A stretch of 64,000 bases of DNA from JAEZHK01 sp040768845 (GTDB lineage Bacteria; Bacillota; Clostridia; Christensenellales; Aristaeellaceae), in contig JAXGME010000009.1 of the NCBI GenBank assembly GCA_040768845.1, forward strand, positions 1 to 64,000, read 5' to 3'. A model generated the notes under the pieces. It searched no databases. It saw nothing but the letters and a program-made list of their open reading frames with translations, and had not been told where the DNA came from. Shown here in pieces: positions 15,871-23,193 of this stretch (position 1 is the first letter of the stretch; each line of letters begins with the position of its first letter). The position numbers and the translations under genes were made by a program.

Positions 15871-16787
15871 CCGATCACTTCCTTTGCCGCCTTCGCAATG
15901 CCCTCCGCCGTCAGACCGTAGTGGGCGAATACGTCCTTGCTTTCGCCGCTATAGAGCGGCTCGTCCGGAAGGCCCAGAATGCGCATCCGCACCGGATGCC
16001 GCTGGCAGACGACCTCCGCCACCGCGCCGCCCAGGCCGCCCTTGACCGAGTGCTCCTCGGCGGTGACGATGGCGCCGGTTTCCGCGGCTTCCAGGATGGC
16101 CGCCTCGTCCAGGGGCTTGATGGAAGCCATGTCGTAGACGCTGGCCTCAATGCCTGCCGCCGCCAGCAGCTTTGCGGCCTCCGCCGCGTGATACACCATT
16201 TCGCCGCAGGCGATGAGGGCCACGTCTCCGCCCGCGCGGAGCTTCACGGCCTTGCCGATTTCAAAGGGCACCTCCGGCCCGTACACGTCCGGCACCGGGC
16301 CGCGGCCCACCCGCACGTAGGCGGGTTCGGGGGACGCGGCCAGCGCCCGCGTCAGCGCGGCCGCCTGGCTGGCGTCCGAGGGCAGGAAGACCTGAAGGTT
16401 CGGCACGGCGCGCATCAGCGCCACATCCTGCACCGCGTGGTGGGTGCCGCCCAGCGCGCCGTAGCTGATGCCGCCGGACACGCCGATGACCTTGACGTTC
16501 ATGTGGGAATAGGCCACGTCCACCTTCACCTGCTCGGCGGCGCGGGTGGCGTAAAAGCTGGCCGGGCCGCAGACGAAGGGGATCAGCCCCGCCGAGGCCA
16601 GTCCGGCGGCCAGCCCCACGGCGTCCTGCTCCGCAATGCCGCACTCGACAAACTGGCCGGGCAGTTCCCGGGCAAATTCGTCCAGCGTGACGGAGCCCCG
16701 GCTGTCGCTGGCCAGCGCGTAGACGCGCGCGTCCTTCCGCGCCAGTTCCAGCAGCGTTTCGGTAATCGCCTTTCTTAAGGCCTTCAT
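15867..16787 (-). CDS. Transketolase, C-terminal (pyrimidine-binding) subunit
   Basis: The product is 306 residues and holds the Pyr domain plus the C-terminal domain of a split transketolase. ECGIAEQ at 48-54 includes the Glu (E53) that activates thiamine diphosphate. GGISYGALGGTHHAVQD covers the usual phosphate/His region. The start overlaps the stop of the N-terminal subunit by 4 bp, so the two should be made in equal amounts. Split transketolases in ABC-sugar operons usually act on a dedicated ketose phosphate rather than in the general pentose-phosphate pathway. Confidence 0.9.
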   Translation of the reverse strand: MKALRKAITETLLELARKDARVYALASDSRGSVTLDEFARELPGQFVECGIAEQDAVGLAAGLASAGLIPFVCGPASFYATRAAEQVKVDVAYSHMNVKVIGVSGGISYGALGGTHHAVQDVALMRAVPNLQVFLPSDASQAAALTRALAASPEPAYVRVGRGPVPDVYGPEVPFEIGKAVKLRAGGDVALIACGEMVYHAAEAAKLLAAAGIEASVYDMASIKPLDEAAILEAAETGAIVTAEEHSVKGGLGGAVAEVVCQRHPVRMRILGLPDEPLYSGESKDVFAHYGLTAEGIAKAAKEVIG

Positions 16788-17608
16788 GAAAACGACACCC
16801 CCTCGACACCCAGCGCCTCGTAGGCCTGCTTCAGCTGCTCGTCCGACGGCACGTGGTGGTGCCAGTCGGCGCGGTTTTCGGCAAAGGGCAGACCTTTGCC
16901 CTTGACGGTCCGGGCGATCAGAAGGTGTGGCCTGCCCGCGGGCCGGTCTGAATGGAGGTAGGCCTGAAGCTGCGCCATGTCGTGGCCGTCGCAGGTTTCC
17001 ACGTCCCAGCCGAAGGCGCGCCAGCGGCCCGCCAGATCGTCCAGCGCCATCACATCCTCGGTGGAGCCGCTGATCTGCAGGTAATTGCGGTCAATCACCG
17101 CAAAGAGGTTGTCCAAATGGTAGTTGGACGCGGCCATCGCCGCCTCCCAGATGGAGCCCTCGGCCTGTTCGCCGTCGCCCATCAGGCAGAAGGCCCGAAA
17201 GGCGCGCCCGGTGCGCTTCGCTCCCAGCGCCGCCCCCGCCGCCAGCGAAAGGCCATGGCCCAGCGCGCCGGTGCAGGCCTCGACGCCCGGCACCTTGTTG
17301 TTGGGGTGGCCGATCAGAAGGGAGCCGGGCCGGGAGAAGGTGGCCAGCCACGCCCTCGGAAAGAAGCCCCGGTCGGCCAGGATGGCCCAGTATCCCTCCA
17401 CCGAGTGGCCCTTGCTGAGGAAGAACCGGTCGCGGTCCGGGTTTTTGGGATCACGGGGATTGACGTTCATCACGTCATAGTAGAGCGCCGTCAGGATGTC
17501 GAGGCTGCTCATGGAGCCGCCGGTGTGGCCGGTTTTCGCGTCGTGGATCATGGTCACGGCGTCGGCCCGGCGGAGGTTCGCGATTTTCTGAAGCTGTATG
17601 GGTTCCAT
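16784..17608 (-). CDS. Transketolase, N-terminal (thiamine diphosphate-binding) subunit
   Basis: The product is 274 residues. HTGGS (28-32), LSKGH (64-68) and GDGEQAEG (144-151), followed by Asn167, form the thiamine diphosphate/metal site. It pairs with the subunit encoded next. Predicted reaction: transfer of a two-carbon ketol group from a phosphorylated ketose to an aldose phosphate. It begins directly after the permease gene (stop at 17609), so it belongs to the same transcript. Confidence 0.9.
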   Translation of the reverse strand: MEPIQLQKIANLRRADAVTMIHDAKTGHTGGSMSSLDILTALYYDVMNVNPRDPKNPDRDRFFLSKGHSVEGYWAILADRGFFPRAWLATFSRPGSLLIGHPNNKVPGVEACTGALGHGLSLAAGAALGAKRTGRAFRAFCLMGDGEQAEGSIWEAAMAASNYHLDNLFAVIDRNYLQISGSTEDVMALDDLAGRWRAFGWDVETCDGHDMAQLQAYLHSDRPAGRPHLLIARTVKGKGLPFAENRADWHHHVPSDEQLKQAYEALGVEGVSFS

Positions 17609-18667
17609 TTACGCACTCCTCATTTGCAGCGCAATGCGCTTTTGCATTTCCTTTTGCATCAGGTCGATGACCACCGCCACCACGATGACCACGCCCTTGA
17701 TGACCATCTGCCAGAAGTTGGATACGCCCATCATGGTCATGCCGTCGTTGAGCACGGTGATGACCAGCGTGCCCACCACCGTGCCGCCGATGCTGCCCAC
17801 GCCGCCGGACATCGAGGTGCCGCCCAGCACCACGGAGGCAATGGCGTTCATCTCCCAGGATTCGCCGGTGGCGGGGTGCGCCGCGCGCAGCTGGCTGGTG
17901 ACGATCATTGAGCACATCGCCGCGCAGAAGGCCGAGAACATGTACACAAAGAGCTTGATGTTCTTCGTGCGGATGCCCGAGAGCAGCGCGGCGCGCTCAT
18001 TCCCGCCCACCGCGTAGATCTGGTTGCCCAGCGGCGTCTTCTTCATAATGAACCAGGCCGCCAGCGCCACCACGATGAAGGCGATGATGCTGTAGGGCAC
18101 GTTGATGCCGGGGATGGCGGCGGAGCCGATCAGGTCAAAGCCGGGGTTGCCCAGCTCGGCCGAGCCAAAGAGGTTGGGGAAGGTGGCGCCGTTGTTGCGC
18201 AGCATCGCAAAGCCCCGGCACACGTACATGGTGCCCAGCGTGGCGATGAAGGCGGGCACCTGGACGCTGGCGATCAGCTTGCCGGAGATCCACCCGATGG
18301 CGATGGCCATCAGGCATACGATGAGGAGGATCAGCGGCACGTTGGGGTAGATCGTGGCGGCCAGGAAGGGGAGGCGGATGCCCTCGATCAGAAACCCGCC
18401 GGCCACCATGCCGGAAAGGCCCACCAGCGCGCCGACCGAAAGATCGATGCCGCCGGTGATGATCACCAGCGTCATGCCGATGGCCAGAAGGCCGTAGATG
18501 GACGCGTGCTTGAGCATGAGCACCAGCGACGGCCAGGTGGTGAAGTTGGGGGCAAACACGCTGAAGTACGCCGACAGAATGATCAGCGCGATGAACGTGC
18601 GGCCCTTGAGCAGAATGGTGCCGATGGATTTGTTGCCCGCCGGGCGGGGCGCCTTGTTCACAACCAT
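17609..18667 (-). CDS. Sugar ABC transporter permease, RbsC-type
   Basis: The product is 352 residues with about ten hydrophobic helices. GGIDLSVGALVGLSGMVAGG is the hallmark of the RbsC/AraH/XylH (CUT2) permease family. The charged C-terminus (QKRIALQMRS) is cytoplasmic. It would form a homodimer working with the downstream-named RbsA-type ATPase. AGGAGGATT precedes the ATG. The gene lies 21 bp after the ATPase gene and abuts the transketolase gene. Confidence 0.92.
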   Translation of the reverse strand: MVVNKAPRPAGNKSIGTILLKGRTFIALIILSAYFSVFAPNFTTWPSLVLMLKHASIYGLLAIGMTLVIITGGIDLSVGALVGLSGMVAGGFLIEGIRLPFLAATIYPNVPLILLIVCLMAIAIGWISGKLIASVQVPAFIATLGTMYVCRGFAMLRNNGATFPNLFGSAELGNPGFDLIGSAAIPGINVPYSIIAFIVVALAAWFIMKKTPLGNQIYAVGGNERAALLSGIRTKNIKLFVYMFSAFCAAMCSMIVTSQLRAAHPATGESWEMNAIASVVLGGTSMSGGVGSIGGTVVGTLVITVLNDGMTMMGVSNFWQMVIKGVVIVVAVVIDLMQKEMQKRIALQMRSA

Positions 18668-18688
18668 ATCGCAATCCTCCTTGCGCGC

Positions 18689-20200
18689 CTACGCGGTGTG
18701 CAGCGCCGCCGCCGACGCCTTTACCAGCGCGCTCTCCGTCATCTCGTCCGCTGAAAGGTCGGCGGTCAGAAGCCCGTTGGACATGACCAGCACCCGGTCG
18801 CAGACCGACAGGATTTCTTTAAGTTCGCTGCCGACGAACAATACGCCCATGCCCTGGGCCGCAAAGCGCCGCATCAGCGTGAAGATGTCCGTCTTGGCAC
18901 CCACGTCGATGCCGCGGGAGGGCTCGTCCATCATGAAGATGTCCGCCTCGGCCAGCACGCACTTGCCGATGACCACCTTCTGCTGGTTGCCGCCGGAGAG
19001 CGAGGTGATCAGGTGGTTTACGTCCGCCACCTTGATCTGCATCTCACGGACCGTTTCGCGGATCTCCCGCAGGCACCGCTTTTCGTCAATGATCAGGCGC
19101 TTTGTGAACCGGGGGATGGCGGTCAGCCGCATGTTGCCCGCGATGGACATGGTCTGCACCAGCCCGTCCTTTTGCCGGTCCTCGGGCACCAGCACCATGC
19201 CCCGGGCGATCTGCCCGGCTACGGAGGGCCTGTCCACCGGCTCGCCGCGCACCCGCATGCTGCCGGTGGATTCCGGGTGCAGCCCCATCAGCGATTCCAC
19301 CAGCTCCGTGCGGCCGGCGCCCATCAGGCCGTAGATGCCCAGCACCTCGCCCCGGTGCAGCGTGAAGGACACGTGGTTGACGGCATAGCCGCCGCCCGGA
19401 CGGGGCAGGCAGTAGTCCTCCACCTCCAGCACGGGCGTCCGATCGCCGCGGTAGGGCGGCTTTTCGATGGACAGCGCCGCGTGACCCACCATCTTTTCGA
19501 TGATCCACGGAATCGAGATGTCCTTCACCTCGGCGGTGGCGATGAAGTTGCCGTCGCGGAGCACCGTCACGTTGTCGCAGATGCGGATGATCTCCTCCAG
19601 CCGGTGGGAGATGTAGATGACCGCGATGCCCTGGCTTTTCAGATCCTCGATGAGCCGGAACAGTACCTCCACCTCGGCGCTGGAGAGGGACGAGGTGGGC
19701 TCGTCCATGATCAGCACCTTCAGTTCCTGGCGCAGCATCGTCTTGGCGATTTCGACGATCTGCTGCTGCCCGACGCGCAGGTTCAGCATCAGCTCGTTGG
19801 GATCAATGTCCTGCTGCAGCCGCGTCAGCACCTCCCTGGCCCGGCGCCGCTGCTCTCCGCGGTCGATCACGCCAAAGCGGGCGATCTCATGGCCGGCGAA
19901 CATGTTGTCGGCCACCGTCATGTCGCGAAAGAGGTTCAGCTCCTGATGGATGATGCCCACGCCCATTTCGCCCGCCTCGCGCGCGTCGGAAAAGTGGATT
20001 TCCCCGCCCTCCAGAAACAGACGCCCCTCGGTGGGTTTTTCGATGCCCGCGAGGATTTTCATCAGCGTGGACTTGCCGGCGCCGTTTTCGCCGATCAGCG
20101 CGTTGACCCGTCCGGGCCACACGTCAAAATCGACGCCCTTGAGCGCCTGGGTGCCCAGGTAGTTTTTGACCACGCCCCTGGCCTGCATGACGGGCTGCAT
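18689..20200 (-). CDS. Sugar ABC transporter ATPase, RbsA-type, two fused ATPase domains
   Basis: The product is 503 residues, the usual size for a CUT2 ATPase. The first half has Walker A GENGAGKST (37-45), a signature-like VGQQQIVEIAK and Walker B VLIMDEPTSSL. The second half has the degenerate Walker A MGAGRTEL, typical of the family, and a good signature SGGNQQKVVIGK with DEPSRGID. The ATG shares its A with the TAA of the DUF2291 gene (TAATG), after GGAGG, showing tight coupling. Confidence 0.93.
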   Translation of the reverse strand: MQPVMQARGVVKNYLGTQALKGVDFDVWPGRVNALIGENGAGKSTLMKILAGIEKPTEGRLFLEGGEIHFSDAREAGEMGVGIIHQELNLFRDMTVADNMFAGHEIARFGVIDRGEQRRRAREVLTRLQQDIDPNELMLNLRVGQQQIVEIAKTMLRQELKVLIMDEPTSSLSSAEVEVLFRLIEDLKSQGIAVIYISHRLEEIIRICDNVTVLRDGNFIATAEVKDISIPWIIEKMVGHAALSIEKPPYRGDRTPVLEVEDYCLPRPGGGYAVNHVSFTLHRGEVLGIYGLMGAGRTELVESLMGLHPESTGSMRVRGEPVDRPSVAGQIARGMVLVPEDRQKDGLVQTMSIAGNMRLTAIPRFTKRLIIDEKRCLREIRETVREMQIKVADVNHLITSLSGGNQQKVVIGKCVLAEADIFMMDEPSRGIDVGAKTDIFTLMRRFAAQGMGVLFVGSELKEILSVCDRVLVMSNGLLTADLSADEMTESALVKASAAALHTA

Positions 20201-20868
20201 TACCCCACCTCCGTCAGCGCCACCGGGATCAGCTCGGCGTCCTCAGCGGCCGCAAACCGGGTCAGCGCCACGCAGCCGGTGAAGGCAACCTTCTTTCCCT
20301 TCAGTGAGGCCGCGTCGGTCCCGGTGATGAGGTCCTGCTGCACACGGGCGTTGAACGCGCGGGTGAGCTCCGCAAATTCCACCTGGTTGGCAAAGTCGTC
20401 CAGCTTCAGAAAGCCCACGCTGTCGCGGAGGGCGTTGGTCTTGAGGACGCTGGACCACTGGATCAGAAGGTCCGCCGCGCCGTCTTCGGGAACGAGGTCC
20501 ACCGCGAGCCGCGTCTTGGACGCCTTTTCGGCGTTCACCAGGTCGATCACCACGCCTTCGCCCGAGAGGCAGAAGTTCCAGGCGCTGGTTTCGTTCTCCC
20601 GCGTGCCGTAGGCGAGGCCCGCCGCGCCCAGGTCCTCCCGGGCCGCGCCGAGGACGGTGGCGGCGTCGGAAGCCTTTTCCAGAATCGCGGGCAGCATCTT
20701 TTCGTCCCAGTTGTCCAGGCAGTAGCGCTCGGCGACGGTCAAATCGGCGCCGTCTCCGGCGGACGCGGGCGCGTCCCAGACGATCGTGACGCGGCAGAAG
20801 GCCGCGATCAGCGCGAGGACGGCCGCGGCGACCACCCAGCGGACCCACCCGGCGGATTTCTTTTTCAT
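20200..20868 (-). CDS. DUF2291-family periplasmic/extracytoplasmic protein
   Basis: The product is 222 residues. One N-terminal hydrophobic helix (about 10-26) anchors an outside domain; no lipobox cysteine is evident. It resembles the DUF2291 family, which is found almost only inside CUT2 sugar-ABC operons and has no established biochemical role. A function in sugar delivery to the transporter or in assembly is plausible but is inference. It follows the binding-protein gene after a hairpin. Confidence 0.7.
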   Translation of the reverse strand: MKKKSAGWVRWVVAAAVLALIAAFCRVTIVWDAPASAGDGADLTVAERYCLDNWDEKMLPAILEKASDAATVLGAAREDLGAAGLAYGTRENETSAWNFCLSGEGVVIDLVNAEKASKTRLAVDLVPEDGAADLLIQWSSVLKTNALRDSVGFLKLDDFANQVEFAELTRAFNARVQQDLITGTDAASLKGKKVAFTGCVALTRFAAAEDAELIPVALTEVG

Positions 20869-20898
20869 GTCTCAAAGAACCTCCCCTGGCTTATGAAA

Positions 20899-20928
20899 GG
20901 AGGCGGGGCGCGAAAGCCCCGCCTCCTG
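20899..20928 (-). terminator. Attenuating hairpin between the binding-protein gene and the rest of the operon
   Basis: Arms of 12 bp (20899-20910 and 20917-20928) with a six-base loop, not followed by a U-tract on the minus strand. Such hairpins commonly stabilise the upstream mRNA so that the binding protein is made in excess over the transporter. Confidence 0.65.
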
Positions 20929-20938
20929 AAATGCGGGA

Positions 20939-21880
20939 TTATTCGGACAGGGTGAAGTTATCCAGCTTGGCCGCGTTGTCCTTATTGATCAGCACGCAGT
21001 CCAGAAGTTGCTTCTCCTCGGCCACCATGGGCTTGCCGTTCTTGATGTAGTAGTCGGCCTGGACCACCGCCTGCTCGGAAATGTAGGCGATGGGCTGGAG
21101 GCCCGTGGCCTTGATTTCGCCGCGGAGGATGGAATCGCGCACGTCGTTGGAGCCGTCAAAGCCGCAGACGATGACGTCCTTCATGCCGGCCTTCAGGCAG
21201 GCCTCGATGACGCCCATGGCCATGGTGTCGTTGCCGCAGATGACGCCCTTGATCTTGTCCGCGCCCTGGGCCTGGATGATGGATTCCATCTTGTCATAGG
21301 CCTCGGTCTGGTCCCAGTTGGCGGTCTGCTGGTCGAGCATCACCATGTCGGGGTACTGGTCGATGATCGAGTGGAAGCCCTCGCTGCGCACGTGGGCGTT
21401 GGTGTCGGAGTCCTTGCCGGTCAGCTCCACAAAGCCGCCTTCTTCGTCCATCAGCTCGACGAAGTATTCGGCCACCGCGGTGGCGCCCTGGAAGTTGTTG
21501 GACACCATTTGGGCCACGGCGTCACCGGTGGAGTTGATCTCGCGGTCCACCAGGAAGGTGGGGATGCCCGCGGCCTTGGCACTTTGCACCGGGGTGACGG
21601 TGGCGTCCGCGCCGGCGTTGTCGCAGATGATCGCCTTGGCGCCCAGCTGGATGGCGGTATCAAAGGCTTCCTGCTGCTTGACGACGTCATCGTCGTGCTG
21701 GATGACCTTGGTCTCGTATCCGAGCTCCGCGGCCTTGGCGGCGGCGGCGTCGGCCACCGTCTTGAAGTAGGGGTTGGAATGGCTGGGCGTAATGATCATG
21801 ATCAGATCCGCCGCAAATGCGGTGGAGGCCATGCCAAGGACGAGCAGCAGGGCCAGCGTGAGGGCGACCAGTTTCTTCAT
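20939..21880 (-). CDS. Sugar ABC transporter substrate-binding protein, RbsB-type
   Basis: The product is 313 residues. The signal peptide is MKKLVALTLALLLVLG with an AFA-AD cleavage site near residue 23, and no lipobox cysteine. The mature part is a type I periplasmic-binding fold: SNPYFKTVADAA and KAIICDNAGADATVTPVQSAKAAGIP in lobe one, and CGFDGSNDVRDSILRGEIKATGLQ near the hinge. GGAGG precedes the ATG at 21880; an in-frame ATG at 21979 lies upstream of the promoter and is rejected. It is the first gene of the operon. Ribose, allose, tetritol and apiose proteins all have this fold, so the ligand is open. Confidence 0.9.
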   Translation of the reverse strand: MKKLVALTLALLLVLGMASTAFAADLIMIITPSHSNPYFKTVADAAAAKAAELGYETKVIQHDDDVVKQQEAFDTAIQLGAKAIICDNAGADATVTPVQSAKAAGIPTFLVDREINSTGDAVAQMVSNNFQGATAVAEYFVELMDEEGGFVELTGKDSDTNAHVRSEGFHSIIDQYPDMVMLDQQTANWDQTEAYDKMESIIQAQGADKIKGVICGNDTMAMGVIEACLKAGMKDVIVCGFDGSNDVRDSILRGEIKATGLQPIAYISEQAVVQADYYIKNGKPMVAEEKQLLDCVLINKDNAAKLDNFTLSE

Positions 21881-21958
21881 GGTGATTCCTCCTCGAATCA
21901 TTTTATTCCACGCGGCGAGCGCCGCATTGAAACCGCCGCATAACCTTTTTGAAACCAA

Positions 21959-21968
21959 TTTCCGGAAA
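21959..21968. promoter_or_regulatory. Candidate LacI-type operator at the sugar-operon transcription start
   Basis: TTTCCGGAAA is a perfect palindrome with the central CG typical of LacI-family operators. It lies just downstream of the -10 box, at the expected +1 of the minus-strand operon, and is within 130 bp of a divergent LacI-type gene. Confidence 0.5.
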
Positions 21969-21969
21969 C

Positions 21970-21998
21970 ATCGTAGCATGCGCTGTGAAATATGTCAA
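21970..21998 (-). promoter_or_regulatory. sigma-A promoter of the sugar operon
   Basis: On the minus strand a perfect TTGACA (21998-21993), 17-bp spacer and TACGAT (21975-21970). It lies about 90 bp upstream of the binding-protein ATG. Confidence 0.8.
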
Positions 21999-22026
21999 TA
22001 GAATGTTGAAATATTTTAAAGGGAGA

Positions 22027-22055
22027 TTGCGCCGGAAGCCGCGATCTGATATAAT
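22027..22055 (+). promoter_or_regulatory. sigma-A promoter of the LacI-type regulator
   Basis: TTGCGC at 22027-22032, 17 bp, and a perfect TATAAT at 22050-22055. The -10 overlaps an in-frame ATG, which therefore cannot be the translation start. Confidence 0.7.
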
Positions 22056-22095
22056 GTCTTCAGTAGATTTATTTGATTTCGGGGGTGGCGCGCGG

Positions 22096-23118
22096 GTGCC
22101 GGTTAAAATCAAGGACATCGCGCAGGAATTGGGCCTGTCCAACGCAACGGTTTCCATGGTCATCAACAACAAACCCGGCATCAGCGAGCCCACGCGCAGG
22201 CGCGTGCTGAAAAAGCTGGTGGAATGCGGCTATCGTGACGCGCTGATGCAGAAAATGCCCATCGGCGCGCTGCATGAAATTGCCTTCGTCGTGTGCAAAA
22301 AACACGGCAAGGTGGTGGGGGACACTCAGTTTTTTTCAAGGATTATCGAGGAAATTGAGCGCGCCTGTCGGGATGCGGGTTATGTTCTTTCGCTCTCATA
22401 TTTAAATTTTTTAAGTGGACTTCCGGCGGAGGAGCAGCTTTCCCGGGTGGATCGGGGCGCGCAGGGGCTCCTAGTGCTGGCCACGGAACTGGAGGCGGAG
22501 GACATGGGCCGCTTCCAGGCGCTGGGTCTTCCGGTGGTAGCGATCGACTCGGCGCTGACCGGCGCGGAGATCAACAAGGTCGGCATCAACAACTTCGAGG
22601 GCGCCTTTAAGGCCGCGGAGTACCTGATCGCCATGGGCCACCGCCGCATCGGGCACCTGCGCTCCAGCGACTGGATCAAAAACTTTGACGAGCGGAGGGC
22701 CGGCTTTTTGTCCGCCCTCAAGCACCGGGGCATTGAGCCGGACGAGGAAGGATCGGCGGCCCTTCGGGCCAACACGGAGGACGCATACCTGGATATGCTG
22801 GCATTCCTCGAAAAAAAACCGCCGTTGCCCACCGCGTTTTTTGTGGACAACGATGTGATCGCGCTGGGGGCGATGCGCGCGCTCAAGGAATACGGCTGCC
22901 AGATCCCCGGCGATGTGTCGGTGATCGGCTTTGACGACATTCCCGCCTGCATGGTGATCGAGCCGCCGCTGACCACCATGCGCGTCGAGTGCAAGTGCAT
23001 CGGCAAGGTGGCGGTGGAGCGGCTGGTGGAACTGATCAAAAACGGCGACGCCTACCGGATCAAACAGGAGATCGACACCGCGCTGATCGAGCGCCAGAGC
23101 GTGAAGCGGCTCGGCTGA
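22096..23118 (+). CDS. LacI-family transcriptional regulator of the sugar operon
   Basis: The product is 340 residues. The helix-turn-helix is KIKDIAQELGLSNATVSMVI at the extreme N-terminus, followed by the hinge and a periplasmic-binding-like effector domain (GVINNFEGA-like block, FVDNDVIALGAMRAL and SVIGFDDIPACMVIEPPLTTM). The GTG at 22096 is chosen because it follows GGGGGTGG and starts the family consensus exactly; earlier in-frame ATGs overlap the promoter. Being divergent from the sugar operon, it is the likely local repressor, released by the sugar or a sugar phosphate. Confidence 0.92.
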   Translation: MPVKIKDIAQELGLSNATVSMVINNKPGISEPTRRRVLKKLVECGYRDALMQKMPIGALHEIAFVVCKKHGKVVGDTQFFSRIIEEIERACRDAGYVLSLSYLNFLSGLPAEEQLSRVDRGAQGLLVLATELEAEDMGRFQALGLPVVAIDSALTGAEINKVGINNFEGAFKAAEYLIAMGHRRIGHLRSSDWIKNFDERRAGFLSALKHRGIEPDEEGSAALRANTEDAYLDMLAFLEKKPPLPTAFFVDNDVIALGAMRALKEYGCQIPGDVSVIGFDDIPACMVIEPPLTTMRVECKCIGKVAVERLVELIKNGDAYRIKQEIDTALIERQSVKRLG

Positions 23119-23154
23119 GCCGCCGGACCGCGCCGCGGGGATGCGGGCACTTTA

Positions 23155-23189
23155 CAAAATCGGCCCCGGGAACGTCGCGCCCGGGGCCG
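23155..23189 (-). terminator. Terminator of the HMA-SafE gene
   Basis: Arms CGGCCCCGGG (23161-23170) and CCCGGGGCCG (23180-23189), nine-base loop, followed on the minus strand by ATTTTG. It may also stop the convergent LacI-type transcript. Confidence 0.7.
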
Positions 23190-23193
23190 CTTC

